DNA from: Myxococcales bacterium 68-20 | GTDB lineage: Bacteria; Myxococcota_A; Polyangia; Polyangiales; Polyangiaceae | Length of the DNA stretch: 64,000 bases | Direction of reading: 5' to 3' | Assembly (NCBI GenBank): GCA_001899635.1 | Contig: MKVQ01000049.1 | Span: 268,517-332,516, forward strand | Part shown: one piece after another, positions 45,905-52,913 of the stretch | How the letters are laid out: each line of letters begins with the position of its first letter | How positions within the stretch are numbered: position 1 is the stretch's first letter | The notes under the pieces: generated by a model | The model's database searches: none | The model's input: the letters and a program-made list of their open reading frames with translations, nothing else | What the model was told of the DNA's origin: nothing | Position numbers and translations under genes: made by a program

Positions 45905-46101
45905 CGTTCCTGTGGGCGATCAATGGCAAGGTGGCTTCCGGCACCCTCTCGATGCCCGAGCTCTTCGCCGTCCTCGGTAACGTGAGCGGGAGCTTCACGT
46001 GGCCCAACATTCGGTCGCGAGCAGCGAGTCATCTGGGCGCGAATTCTCCAAAATTCATTCACTTCGCGAATCAGGCGACTCAGAATGGAACGGATTTCTA
46101 G
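45853..46101 (+). pseudogene. C-terminal part of the metalloprotease in another frame
   Basis: From 45853 this frame reads VRKFCYAQNRSSEYDWL and goes on to about residue 83 (LSMPELFAVLGNVSGSF, then NQATQNGTDF). It joins the preceding protein well if one base (such as a G within GGCTGGTGCGG) is restored. It has no start codon or ribosome site of its own at the join. Its end overlaps the next gene start by 17 bases. Whether this is mutation, sequencing error or real frameshifting cannot be told from sequence alone. Confidence 0.65.
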
Positions 46102-47152
46102 CGGCTCGTGTGAGGGCAGAGCGCGATTGGGCAGTTTGCTCGTCCTGCTGATGCTTGGATGCAACAAGGCTGCACCAGCACCTCCGAACATGTCAGCCGC
46201 GACGGTCGACGCAGGGGAGACTCCGATACAGTCGGGGACGTGCGTCCACCCCACGATCGAGGCTCGGTGCCACGATGGGATGTGCCTCGTGCCTGCGGGC
46301 TGCTACCTGCGAGGCTCGCCTCGCGACGAGCCTCACCGCGGGCGGTATACGGAAGAGCAGCGCGAGGTTACGCTAACTCACCCGTTTCTGATGGGAACGT
46401 ACGAGACCACGCAGGCCGAGTGGACATCCCTCGGCTATCGGATCCAGCCCCCCACGGACGTGTCCGAGAAGAACATGAACGGCGCGCGAACGTGCTCGGA
46501 GCCTTCGTGTCCGGCGACGCGGCTGACGTGGTACGAAGCGGTGGAGTTCGCGAACGAAAGATCGCGGCGCGAAGGCCGCCAACTTTGCATCGAGCTCCTC
46601 GGTTGCTCGGGGAAGGTGGGCGAGGACTTCGAGTGCACGGGGTACAAGCAGACGACGAAGTCCTACTACGAGTGTGACGGGTACCGCCTGCCTACGTCAG
46701 TCGAGTTCGAATACGCGACGCGCGCCGGAACGAGGACGGCCTTTTATTCCGGCTCGTACGAACCACCCTCCGACGACTGTGTGGCGATCGAGCATCTGAT
46801 GGATGCAGCCTGGTACTGCAAGAACTCCAAGAACGCGACGCACCCGGTGGGGTTGAAGAAGCCGAACGCGTGGGGGTTCTTCGATCTCATGGGGAACGTG
46901 GCCGAGATGACGGCGTCGGCACCCGAGGACACCGTTGGTATGGGCCCGGCGACGGACCCGCAAGGAACGCTCGACCTCTCCGGACATCTCGTCTTTGCTG
47001 GTGGGATCTTTCACTCCACCCCTTCGACTCTTCGAAGCGCGCTTCAGGCCCTGGCGTTGGTTGTCGAACTTCCTCGGGCAAGCTCGATCGGTCCGGGAAT
47101 TGGCTTCCGGCTCGTTCGCACGGTTTCGTCAGCGGAAGCGGCAACATGGTGA
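46085..47152 (+). CDS. Formylglycine-enzyme-like (SUMF1 domain) lipoprotein
   Basis: The 355-residue protein has a lipoprotein signal (LLVLLMLGC). An FGE/SUMF1-type domain covers about 60-345: MCLVPAGCYLRGSPRDEPHRGRYTEEQREVTLTHPFLMGTYETTQAEW, LTWYEAVEFANERSRREGRQL, YRLPTSVEFEYATRAGT and GFFDLMGNVAEMTASA. The catalytic Cys pair of true FGEs, expected near GGIFHSTPSTLRSALQ, is absent, so it is more likely a binding or structural relative. It starts inside the last codons of the metalloprotease, so the two may be co-translated. Confidence 0.85.
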   Translation: MERISSGSCEGRARLGSLLVLLMLGCNKAAPAPPNMSAATVDAGETPIQSGTCVHPTIEARCHDGMCLVPAGCYLRGSPRDEPHRGRYTEEQREVTLTHPFLMGTYETTQAEWTSLGYRIQPPTDVSEKNMNGARTCSEPSCPATRLTWYEAVEFANERSRREGRQLCIELLGCSGKVGEDFECTGYKQTTKSYYECDGYRLPTSVEFEYATRAGTRTAFYSGSYEPPSDDCVAIEHLMDAAWYCKNSKNATHPVGLKKPNAWGFFDLMGNVAEMTASAPEDTVGMGPATDPQGTLDLSGHLVFAGGIFHSTPSTLRSALQALALVVELPRASSIGPGIGFRLVRTVSSAEAATW

Positions 47153-47347
47153 GGTGCTTGCAGTCGCCACCGACATCGTCGGAGCTTTCGCGAACGAAGA
47201 TCGAGCCGTCGAAAGCTTCCGGGAGGTTCCGCCACCCGGATTCGAACCGCTCGGGCGTCCGGCCGCCCGAGAACGAGCTGGGGGTCTGTGGGCTGACGCC
47301 CGCAACCCACTGGAATCGTGTACCGCGGGGGGGACACGCCTCCGCGG

Positions 47348-47365
47348 GGTTGGGGCGCGAGCCCC
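47348..47365. repeat. Inverted copy of the 18-bp palindromic repeat
   Basis: GGTTGGGGCGCGAGCCCC (47348-47365) is the exact reverse complement of 38930-38947. It stands in the 216-base gap between the FGE-like gene and the GNAT gene, next to another GC-rich stem (CGTGT/ACACG, 47317-47338). It is a dispersed intergenic repeat. Confidence 0.8.
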
Positions 47366-47368
47366 GAG

Positions 47369-47902
47369 TCAGCGCCGGCGCTCGAAGCGGAGGACTTCGC
47401 CGAGCGTCTCGTGTTCCTCCATCCCCACGCGTGCGAGCCCCGACCGCTCGAGGACGCGGATCGAGGCGGTGTGCCAGGGGGGCGTCGTCGCGGTCACGCT
47501 GATGATGCCCGGCTGCGCGAGCGCCCAGTCGACACACGCGCTCGTCGCTTCGGACGCGTAGCCCTGACGCTGCCATCGCTCCTCGACGCCGTAGCCGACC
47601 TCGGCGACGCCGCTCTCCGGCTTGCCGTGAAAGACGACGCTGCCGACGACCAGCCGGGTGCCGCCGAGCTCGTCCATCGCGATCATCAGACGATCTCCCC
47701 ACAGCCGCGTCGCGGGGTCGGCGCGGATGTGCTCGAGCGATGCGCTGAACGCGCGCTCGACGAGCGCTCGGCCCGGCCATGCGTCCGGGACCTTCGCCTG
47801 GACGAGGTCTTCGATCGCCGCGCGGTCACCGCGGAACGTCGCTTCGACGACCGGGAGCGTGATCGGCTCGAGGATCAACCTCGGCGTGACGAGGGCCTCC
47901 AT
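47369..47902 (-). CDS. GNAT family N-acetyltransferase (RimJ/RimL-like)
   Basis: The 177-residue protein starts MEALVTPRLILEPITLPVVEA, the usual opening of RimJ/RimL-type GNATs. The acetyl-CoA site GYGVEERWQRQGYASEATSACVDWAL and a late motif TATTPPWHTASIRVLERSGLARVG are visible. The substrate is unknown. An upstream in-frame extension to 48103 is Arg-rich and not credible. It is divergent from marR, with about 210 bases between the starts. Confidence 0.9.
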   Translation of the reverse strand: MEALVTPRLILEPITLPVVEATFRGDRAAIEDLVQAKVPDAWPGRALVERAFSASLEHIRADPATRLWGDRLMIAMDELGGTRLVVGSVVFHGKPESGVAEVGYGVEERWQRQGYASEATSACVDWALAQPGIISVTATTPPWHTASIRVLERSGLARVGMEEHETLGEVLRFERRR

Positions 47903-48068
47903 GAATGAATCGTAGCGTAGCCGACCTTCGGAGAGTTGCCGCTCGGACGATCGCGACGCACCGCGCCGTGCCTTGCGACCGCACGGCTCGCGCTCCTCCT
48001 GCGCCGCTCGCCCGCGGTTCGCGGAGCGTCCGGCCCTGCCGCAACGCGTCTCGTCCGCGTGGCGGCCG

Positions 48069-48112
48069 TTGACGGCGACCGTGAAAGGGCGGATATTTCG
48101 CACGCTAAATAA
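48069..48112 (+). promoter_or_regulatory. marR promoter overlapped by an operator-like palindrome
   Basis: TTGACG (48069-48074) and GATATT (48092-48097) are 17 bases apart. ATATTTCG-CACG-CTAAATAA (48093-48112) overlaps the -10 box and the start codon; its right arm matches the perfect palindrome at 51107-51126 at 6 of 8 positions. Autorepression by the MarR product is the likely role. The transcript would have almost no leader. Confidence 0.6.
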
Positions 48113-48606
48113 TGCCGCCGCCGCCTGTCAGCCCGGAAATCAAGAGCGATGTGGATCAGGTCCTCGAGGCGATCATCTACCTCTACACGGAGAGTCGCCG
48201 CCTCACGAAGGAGCTGGCGCGTCGGGCTGACCTGACCGGCCCGCAGCTCACCGTCGTGAAGATGCTCGAGCAGATCGGTGATCTGTCGCTGTCCGAGCTC
48301 TCCGAGCGGATCCGTGCCCAGAACAGCACCGTGACGGGGATCATCGACCGCATGGAGCGGGAGAACCTCGTCTCCCGTGAGCGATCGAAGGAAGACCGGC
48401 GCGTCGTCTACATCAAGCTGACGGCGAAGGGGCGGAGGCTCGCAGAAGAGATCCCGGTCGAGCCGATGGAGATCTTCCGCGGCGCGCTCGAGAGCCTCAG
48501 CGCCTCCGAGGTCCGGGACCTGGTGAAGATCCTCGGCAAGGTGGCGAGGCGCGTGCAGCAGACGGTGCAGCGCGAGACCGCCGAGAGCGACTCCGTCAAA
48601 GGTTGA
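48112..48606 (+). CDS. MarR family transcriptional regulator
   Basis: The 164-residue winged-helix dimer has N-terminal helix SDVDQVLEAIIYLYTESRRLTKEL, DNA-recognition part LTGPQLTVVKMLEQIGDLSLSELSERIRAQNSTVTGIIDRMERENLVSRERSKEDRRVVYIKLT (the wing), and dimerisation helices. It heads a cluster of CoA-thioester genes and is followed by the DUF849 gene after 6 bases. By context it probably senses an acyl-CoA or keto acid. The ATG at 48112 lacks a Shine-Dalgarno; initiation on a near-leaderless transcript or at GTG 48152 is possible. Confidence 0.92.
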   Translation: MPPPPVSPEIKSDVDQVLEAIIYLYTESRRLTKELARRADLTGPQLTVVKMLEQIGDLSLSELSERIRAQNSTVTGIIDRMERENLVSRERSKEDRRVVYIKLTAKGRRLAEEIPVEPMEIFRGALESLSASEVRDLVKILGKVARRVQQTVQRETAESDSVKG

Positions 48607-48612
48607 GAGGAG

Positions 48613-49542
48613 ATGACGATGAGCCAGACCTTCGTGCGCGATCCTGACCTCTGCGTGATCACCTGCGCCGTCACGGGCGTACTCGCGAACCGCAAGCAGT
48701 GCCCAGGCATCCCCTACACGCCGGAGGAGATCGGCGAGGAGTGCAAGCGGGCCTACGACGCCGGCGCCGCGGTGGTGCACATCCACGCACGGCAAGAGGA
48801 CGGGACGCCGACGTTCGATCCGAAGGTGTTCGCGCGGATCAAGGACGAGGTGACCAAGCGCTGTCCGATCCTCCTCAACTTCTCGACCGGGACCGTGCTC
48901 GACGACGTCTCCGAGCAGTGCGCGTACATCGGCGAGAGCCGGCCGCACATCGCCGCCCTCAACATGGGCACGATGAACTACTCGAAGTACTCCGAGAACC
49001 GGAAGCAGTTCGTCTTCGACATGGTGTTCCCGAACACCTATTCGAAGATCATCAAGCTGCTCGAGGCGATGAACGCCGCGGGGGTGAAGCCCGAGCTCGA
49101 GTGCTTCGACACCGGCCACACGCACGGCATCTGGCCGCTCCTCGACATGGGCGTCCTGAAGAAGCCGCTCCAGTTCTCGTTCATCGTGAACGTGCTCGGC
49201 GGCATCCCTCCGCTCGTCGAGAGTCTCCAGCTCCAGACGAAGATCATGCCGCCCGGGAGCGAGTGGGAGGTGATCGGGATCTCGAAGAGCGGCTGGCGAA
49301 TGATCGGCGCGGCGCTCGCGCTCGGCGGCAACATCCGCGCAGGTCTCGAGGACAACCTCTACCTGCCGAGCGGCGAGATGGCCCGTAGCAACGGCGACCT
49401 CATCGATGTCGCGGCACGCATGGTCCGTGATTGCGGGCGCAAGGTCGCCACCGTCGAGCAGGCGAAGCAGATCCTCGGGCTCGATCAGTTCAAGCCCCAG
49501 GCAGTCGGCGCGTCGCCGAAGCAGGCGTCGGTCCCGTCGTGA
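48613..49542 (+). CDS. Beta-keto acid cleavage enzyme (DUF849/BKACE)
   Basis: The 309-residue zinc TIM-barrel of the BKACE family condenses or cleaves beta-keto acids with acetyl-CoA (the founding member is Kce of lysine fermentation). Motifs: CVITCAVTGVLANRKQCPGIPYTPEEIGEE, AAVVHIHARQEDGTP (metal His residues), LNFSTGT, ECFDTGHT and GGNIRAGLEDNLYLPSGE. The substrate cannot be read from the sequence, as the family is diverse. The ATG 48613 or 48619 (MSQTF) may be used; GAGAGGAG precedes both. It is co-directional with marR and the crotonase. Confidence 0.92.
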   Translation: MTMSQTFVRDPDLCVITCAVTGVLANRKQCPGIPYTPEEIGEECKRAYDAGAAVVHIHARQEDGTPTFDPKVFARIKDEVTKRCPILLNFSTGTVLDDVSEQCAYIGESRPHIAALNMGTMNYSKYSENRKQFVFDMVFPNTYSKIIKLLEAMNAAGVKPELECFDTGHTHGIWPLLDMGVLKKPLQFSFIVNVLGGIPPLVESLQLQTKIMPPGSEWEVIGISKSGWRMIGAALALGGNIRAGLEDNLYLPSGEMARSNGDLIDVAARMVRDCGRKVATVEQAKQILGLDQFKPQAVGASPKQASVPS

Positions 49543-49563
49543 TCCTCGTCGCGAGGTGACGCC

Positions 49564-50364
49564 ATGAGCAAGACCAAGCCTGCTACCCGTCTCTGGGCGA
49601 AGCTCCGCGTCGCCGACGCCGGGCCCGTCCGCACCATCACGCTCCACAACCCCGAGCGCCGCAACGCGATCGGGCCGCAGATGGTGAACGAGCTGCTCTG
49701 GGCGCTCGCAGACGCGCACGAGGACGACGACGTCCGCGCGATCGTCCTCACCGGAGAGGGCAAGGCGTTCTGCGCCGGTGGTGACTTCTCGTCGATGGGG
49801 GGAGGCAGCGACGGGCCGGAGCTCCCGCCAAAAGGCGACTACGCCGACCTGCTCCTCGCGATGGTCCGGAGCGAGAAGCCGATCGTCGCGCGGGTGAACG
49901 GTCACGCGATGGGCGGTGGGCTCGGGCTCGTGGCAGCGTCGACGTTCGCGATCGCCGTCGCCGACGCGAAGCTCGGGACCCCGGAGATCGACGTCGGGCT
50001 CTTCCCGATGATGATCATGGCCGTCCTCGCGCGGCTCGTTCCGCGTCGTGCGCTGCTCGACATGATGCTCCTCGGGAAGAAGCTCTCGGCGGAGGACGCG
50101 CGCGGGGTGGGGATCGTGAACGAGGTCGCCGAAGCCGCCGACCTCGACGCCACGACGAAGCGCCTCGTGAATGCGCTCACGTCGAAGAGCCCGAAGACGA
50201 TCGCGCTCGGCCTCCGCGCCTTCGCGGAGCAGGACGACATGGACCTCGCGGCTGCGCTGCCGATGCTGCGAGGCAAGCTCGGCGAGTGTCTCGCGACGGA
50301 GGACGCACGCGAGGGCATGATGGCGTTCCTCGAGAAGCGCGCGCCGGTGTGGACGGGGCGCTGA
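49564..50364 (+). CDS. Enoyl-CoA hydratase/isomerase (crotonase) family protein
   Basis: The 266-residue crotonase-fold enzyme has the oxyanion-hole motifs LHNPERRNAI and GEGKAFCAGGDFSSM, and MGGGLGLVAAS. The second conserved acid is present in GTPEIDVGLFP. The first catalytic Glu of typical hydratases (GGGxEL) is Gly here (GGGLGL), so hydration activity is uncertain and an isomerase, lyase or variant role is possible. GAGGTGACGCC lies before the ATG. It follows the DUF849 gene by 21 bases and is likely cotranscribed. Confidence 0.9.
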   Translation: MSKTKPATRLWAKLRVADAGPVRTITLHNPERRNAIGPQMVNELLWALADAHEDDDVRAIVLTGEGKAFCAGGDFSSMGGGSDGPELPPKGDYADLLLAMVRSEKPIVARVNGHAMGGGLGLVAASTFAIAVADAKLGTPEIDVGLFPMMIMAVLARLVPRRALLDMMLLGKKLSAEDARGVGIVNEVAEAADLDATTKRLVNALTSKSPKTIALGLRAFAEQDDMDLAAALPMLRGKLGECLATEDAREGMMAFLEKRAPVWTGR

Positions 50365-50373
50365 CGGCGGGCT

Positions 50374-50919
50374 TTAGGGCTCGTACTGGATGCGATAGCG
50401 GTACTTCCCCGGCTTCGCGTCCTTCGTGTACGCCTTGATGACGTACTTGCCGGCTTCGAAGCTGCTCACCTCGGCCGGTCGGAGCGTCTTGCCGTTGACG
50501 ACGAGATCGAAGTCGACGGCGCCGTCGATGACGGCCTGGAAGAGCGCCAGCTTCTTGCCGGCCGGCGTCGTGAACGTCGAGTAGTCGACGTCCGACCCGG
50601 GCGTGATCGCGCCGCAGAACGAGAGGCCCTGATCGAGCTCGTTCGCCTTCGCCGGCGAGTCGTTGTCCTCGAGCTCGACGACCGTGCCGACGGGGCAGTC
50701 GACGTCGATGATCGGCGGCTCGTTCGTGCCTCCGCCGCCGCTGTCCGACGACGAAGCGGGAGGAGGGGGCGGCTGCGCGACGTCGACGCCGGCGTCCTCG
50801 AGCGGCTCCGGCAACGCGGTCTCGTCTCCGCAGGCGGCGGCGGCGAGGAGCACCGCGCCGAGCGATGGGAACACGACGAGGCCTGAGACGGCCGGCCAGA
50901 TCCTGTGCAGGGAGACCAC
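50374..50919 (-). CDS. Lipoprotein with pre-peptidase-like beta domain
   Basis: The 181-residue protein has a lipoprotein signal (GAVLLAAAAC), an Asp-Ala-Gly/Pro/Ser linker, and a beta domain (about 80-181) with the PPC-type opening VVELEDNDSPAKANELDQGLSFCGAITPGSDVDYSTFTTP and an ending YVIKAYTKDAKPGKYRYRIQYEP. Such domains occur at the C-terminus of secreted peptidases; here it stands alone. The start is GTG 50919. It is antisense-oriented between the crotonase and carboxyltransferase genes and so breaks the catabolic unit. Confidence 0.8.
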   Translation of the reverse strand: MVSLHRIWPAVSGLVVFPSLGAVLLAAAACGDETALPEPLEDAGVDVAQPPPPPASSSDSGGGGTNEPPIIDVDCPVGTVVELEDNDSPAKANELDQGLSFCGAITPGSDVDYSTFTTPAGKKLALFQAVIDGAVDFDLVVNGKTLRPAEVSSFEAGKYVIKAYTKDAKPGKYRYRIQYEP

Positions 50920-51106
50920 GGCTTACTATCCGCGTCGGCCGCGCGATGGGCAAGCTCGCGGTGACGTCGAGCCGCAGGAGAGAGACGGGCAGGAGGACGT
51001 GACCGCTCGCATCGAGGCCCGGCGTCACGAGGCTGGATCACCGCGTCGACGGCGATGCGGGTCTCTCTCGTCGCACCCGTGCGGTCCGGCGGACTCTTGC
51101 CACCTA

Positions 51107-51126
51107 ATATTTCGTGTGCGAAATAT
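51107..51126. promoter_or_regulatory. Perfect palindrome before the carboxyltransferase gene, probable MarR operator
   Basis: ATATTTCG-TGTG-CGAAATAT (51107-51126) ends 7 bases before the ATG at 51134 and overlaps a possible -10 (TAATAT, 51105-51110). No convincing -35 is at the right spacing. Its left half is identical to that of the marR-front site (48093-48100), which suggests one regulator for both. Confidence 0.7.
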
Positions 51127-51133
51127 CTTTGCC

Positions 51134-52705
51134 ATGCCGAACATGCGAGAGCTCGTCGCCGATCTGGAGGCCCGCCGCGCGAAGGTCCGCGAGATGGGCG
51201 GCCCCGACAAGGTCAAGAAACAGCACGACCGCGGGAAGATGACCGCGCGCGAGCGGCTCGCCGCGCTGTTCGACGACGGCGTCTTCTTCGAGGTCGGCGC
51301 GCACGGCACGCAGATGGGCCTTGCCGCAGGGCCCGACGGATCCGACAAGCCGCCGGCGGACGCCGTCGTGACCGGCTTCGGCAAGGTCGACGGGCGCATG
51401 GTGTGCTGCGCCGCGTACGACTTCACGGTGAAGGGCGGCAGCATCGGCTACACCGGCGAGGAGAAGGTGACCCGCCTCCGCCAGATGAGCCTCCGCGGGC
51501 GCTGGCCGATGGTGTGGCTCGTCGACTCCGGCGGGGCGCGGATCGATCCCGGCTCCTCCCATCCCGACATGATCTCGCTCTTCGCCGGCTCGGGGCACCT
51601 CTTCCGCGAGCAGGTCGTGATGAGCGGAGTCGTCCCGCAGGTCGCCGCGATGGTCGGCCCCGGCGCCGCCGGCACCGCGTACATCCCCGGCCTCGCCGAT
51701 TTCGTGCCGATGGTGAAGAACGTCGGCTCGCTCGCGCTCGGCGGACCGCCGCTCGTGAAGGCCGTCACCGGTCAGGACATCGGCGAGCAGGAGCTCGGCG
51801 GCTCGAAGGTGCACTCCGAGACGAGCGGCGTCGGCGACGGCGAATACGAGAGTGACGGCGCCGCCATCGAGGCGACGAAGAAGTACCTCTCGTTCTTCCC
51901 CTCGAGCTGTGACGAGCTCCCGCCCGAGCTGCCCGTCACCGACCCGATCGATCGCCGCGAGGACTCGCTCCTCGATCTGCTGCCCGAGTCGACGCGCAAG
52001 CCGTACGACATGTACAAGCTGATTCGCGCCATCGTCGACCACGGCGACATCCTCGACATCAAGCCGCGCTTCGGCCGGAGCATCATCACGTGCCTCGCGC
52101 GCATCGGCGGCAAGAGCGTCGGCATCGTCGCGAACCAGCCGAACTGGCTCGGCGGCATCCTCGAGAACGACTCCGCCGACAAGGCCGCGCGCTTCATCCA
52201 GATCTGCGACGCGTTCAACGTGCCGCTCGTCTTCCTCCAGGACGTCCCCGGCTTCATGGTCGGCTCGAAGGTCGAGCACGCGGGCATCATCCGTCACGGC
52301 GCGAAGCTGCTCCACGTGATGAGCGCGGCGACGGTCCCGAAGATCACGTGCGTCGTCCGCAAGGCCTACGGCGCCGGCTACTACGTGATGTGCGGGCGCG
52401 CGTACGAGCCGGACCTCATCGTGTCGTGGCCGACGGGAGAGATCTCCGTGATGGGCGCCGAGGGCATGGTCGGCATCGCCGCGCGGAAGCTCTTCGGCGA
52501 TCAGGAGCCGCCGCCCGAGGCGAAGAAGGCGATCGTCGATCAGATCCAGAAGAACATCGACGTCTACAAGGTCGCCGGCTGGGGCCTCGTCGACGAGGTG
52601 ATCGATCCGCGCGACACGCGGAAGGCGATCGCCTGGGGCCTCGAGCTCGCGCGCCACAAGAAGATCGAGCGCCCCGCGAAGAAGCGCGGCGTCATCCCGG
52701 TCTGA
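51134..52705 (+). CDS. Acyl-CoA carboxylase carboxyltransferase subunit
   Basis: The 523-residue biotin-dependent carboxyltransferase is of the PccB/MccB/AccD5 type. It moves CO2 from carboxybiotin to an acyl-CoA. Crotonase-fold halves: N (about 25-260) with HDRGKMTARERLAALFDDGVFFEVG and VDSGGARIDPGSSHPD, and C (about 280-520) with NQPNWLGGILENDSADKAARFIQICDAFNVPLVFLQDVPGFMVG and KAYGAGYYVMCGRAYEPDLIVSWPTGEISVMG. The substrate may be propionyl-, acetyl- or methylcrotonyl-CoA. No biotin carboxylase or carrier gene is adjacent. The start is ATG 51134. Confidence 0.94.
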   Translation: MPNMRELVADLEARRAKVREMGGPDKVKKQHDRGKMTARERLAALFDDGVFFEVGAHGTQMGLAAGPDGSDKPPADAVVTGFGKVDGRMVCCAAYDFTVKGGSIGYTGEEKVTRLRQMSLRGRWPMVWLVDSGGARIDPGSSHPDMISLFAGSGHLFREQVVMSGVVPQVAAMVGPGAAGTAYIPGLADFVPMVKNVGSLALGGPPLVKAVTGQDIGEQELGGSKVHSETSGVGDGEYESDGAAIEATKKYLSFFPSSCDELPPELPVTDPIDRREDSLLDLLPESTRKPYDMYKLIRAIVDHGDILDIKPRFGRSIITCLARIGGKSVGIVANQPNWLGGILENDSADKAARFIQICDAFNVPLVFLQDVPGFMVGSKVEHAGIIRHGAKLLHVMSAATVPKITCVVRKAYGAGYYVMCGRAYEPDLIVSWPTGEISVMGAEGMVGIAARKLFGDQEPPPEAKKAIVDQIQKNIDVYKVAGWGLVDEVIDPRDTRKAIAWGLELARHKKIERPAKKRGVIPV

Positions 52706-52710
52706 ACGTC

Positions 52711-52897
52711 GAAGCTCGAAGGCCCACCGCCGCGGGGAACGCGGAGCGATGGGCCTTCGTCTCGAGCAGGTAGGAAGCGCGCAGGCCTACCGTCGCGGCA
52801 ACGCGGAGCGATGGGCCTTCGTGTCGAGCAGGTAGGAAGCTCGAAGGCCCACCGCCGCGGTAACGCGGAGCGATGGGCCTTCGTCGTGAGCAGGGTT
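52711..52897. repeat. Three tandem 62-63 bp hairpin-forming repeats
   Basis: Copies begin at 52711, 52774 and 52836. Each can form a stem such as CGAAGGCCCA (52717-52726) with TGGGCCTTCG (52750-52759), a perfect 10-bp pair in copies 1 and 3 and imperfect in copy 2, followed by a GAGCAGG segment. They start 5 bases after the carboxyltransferase stop and face the convergent vWA gene, so a terminator role is likely. Confidence 0.85.
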
Positions 52898-52913
52898 CAG
52901 CGCGTGCGTGCGA

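Noticed and set aside
47230..47245. T-loop-like GGATTCGAACC suggesting a tRNA on the minus strand, beside a strong stem that could be a long variable arm
   Set aside because: The T stem pairs at only three positions, no matching 5' acceptor strand exists at the right distance, and no anticodon arm can be folded. The bases are explained as codons CGG-TTC-GAA-TCC of a coding-like frame.
52711..52897. Three regular repeats considered as a CRISPR array
   Set aside because: Whole 62-63 bp units are similar, with no short repeat plus unique spacer pattern and no cas genes.
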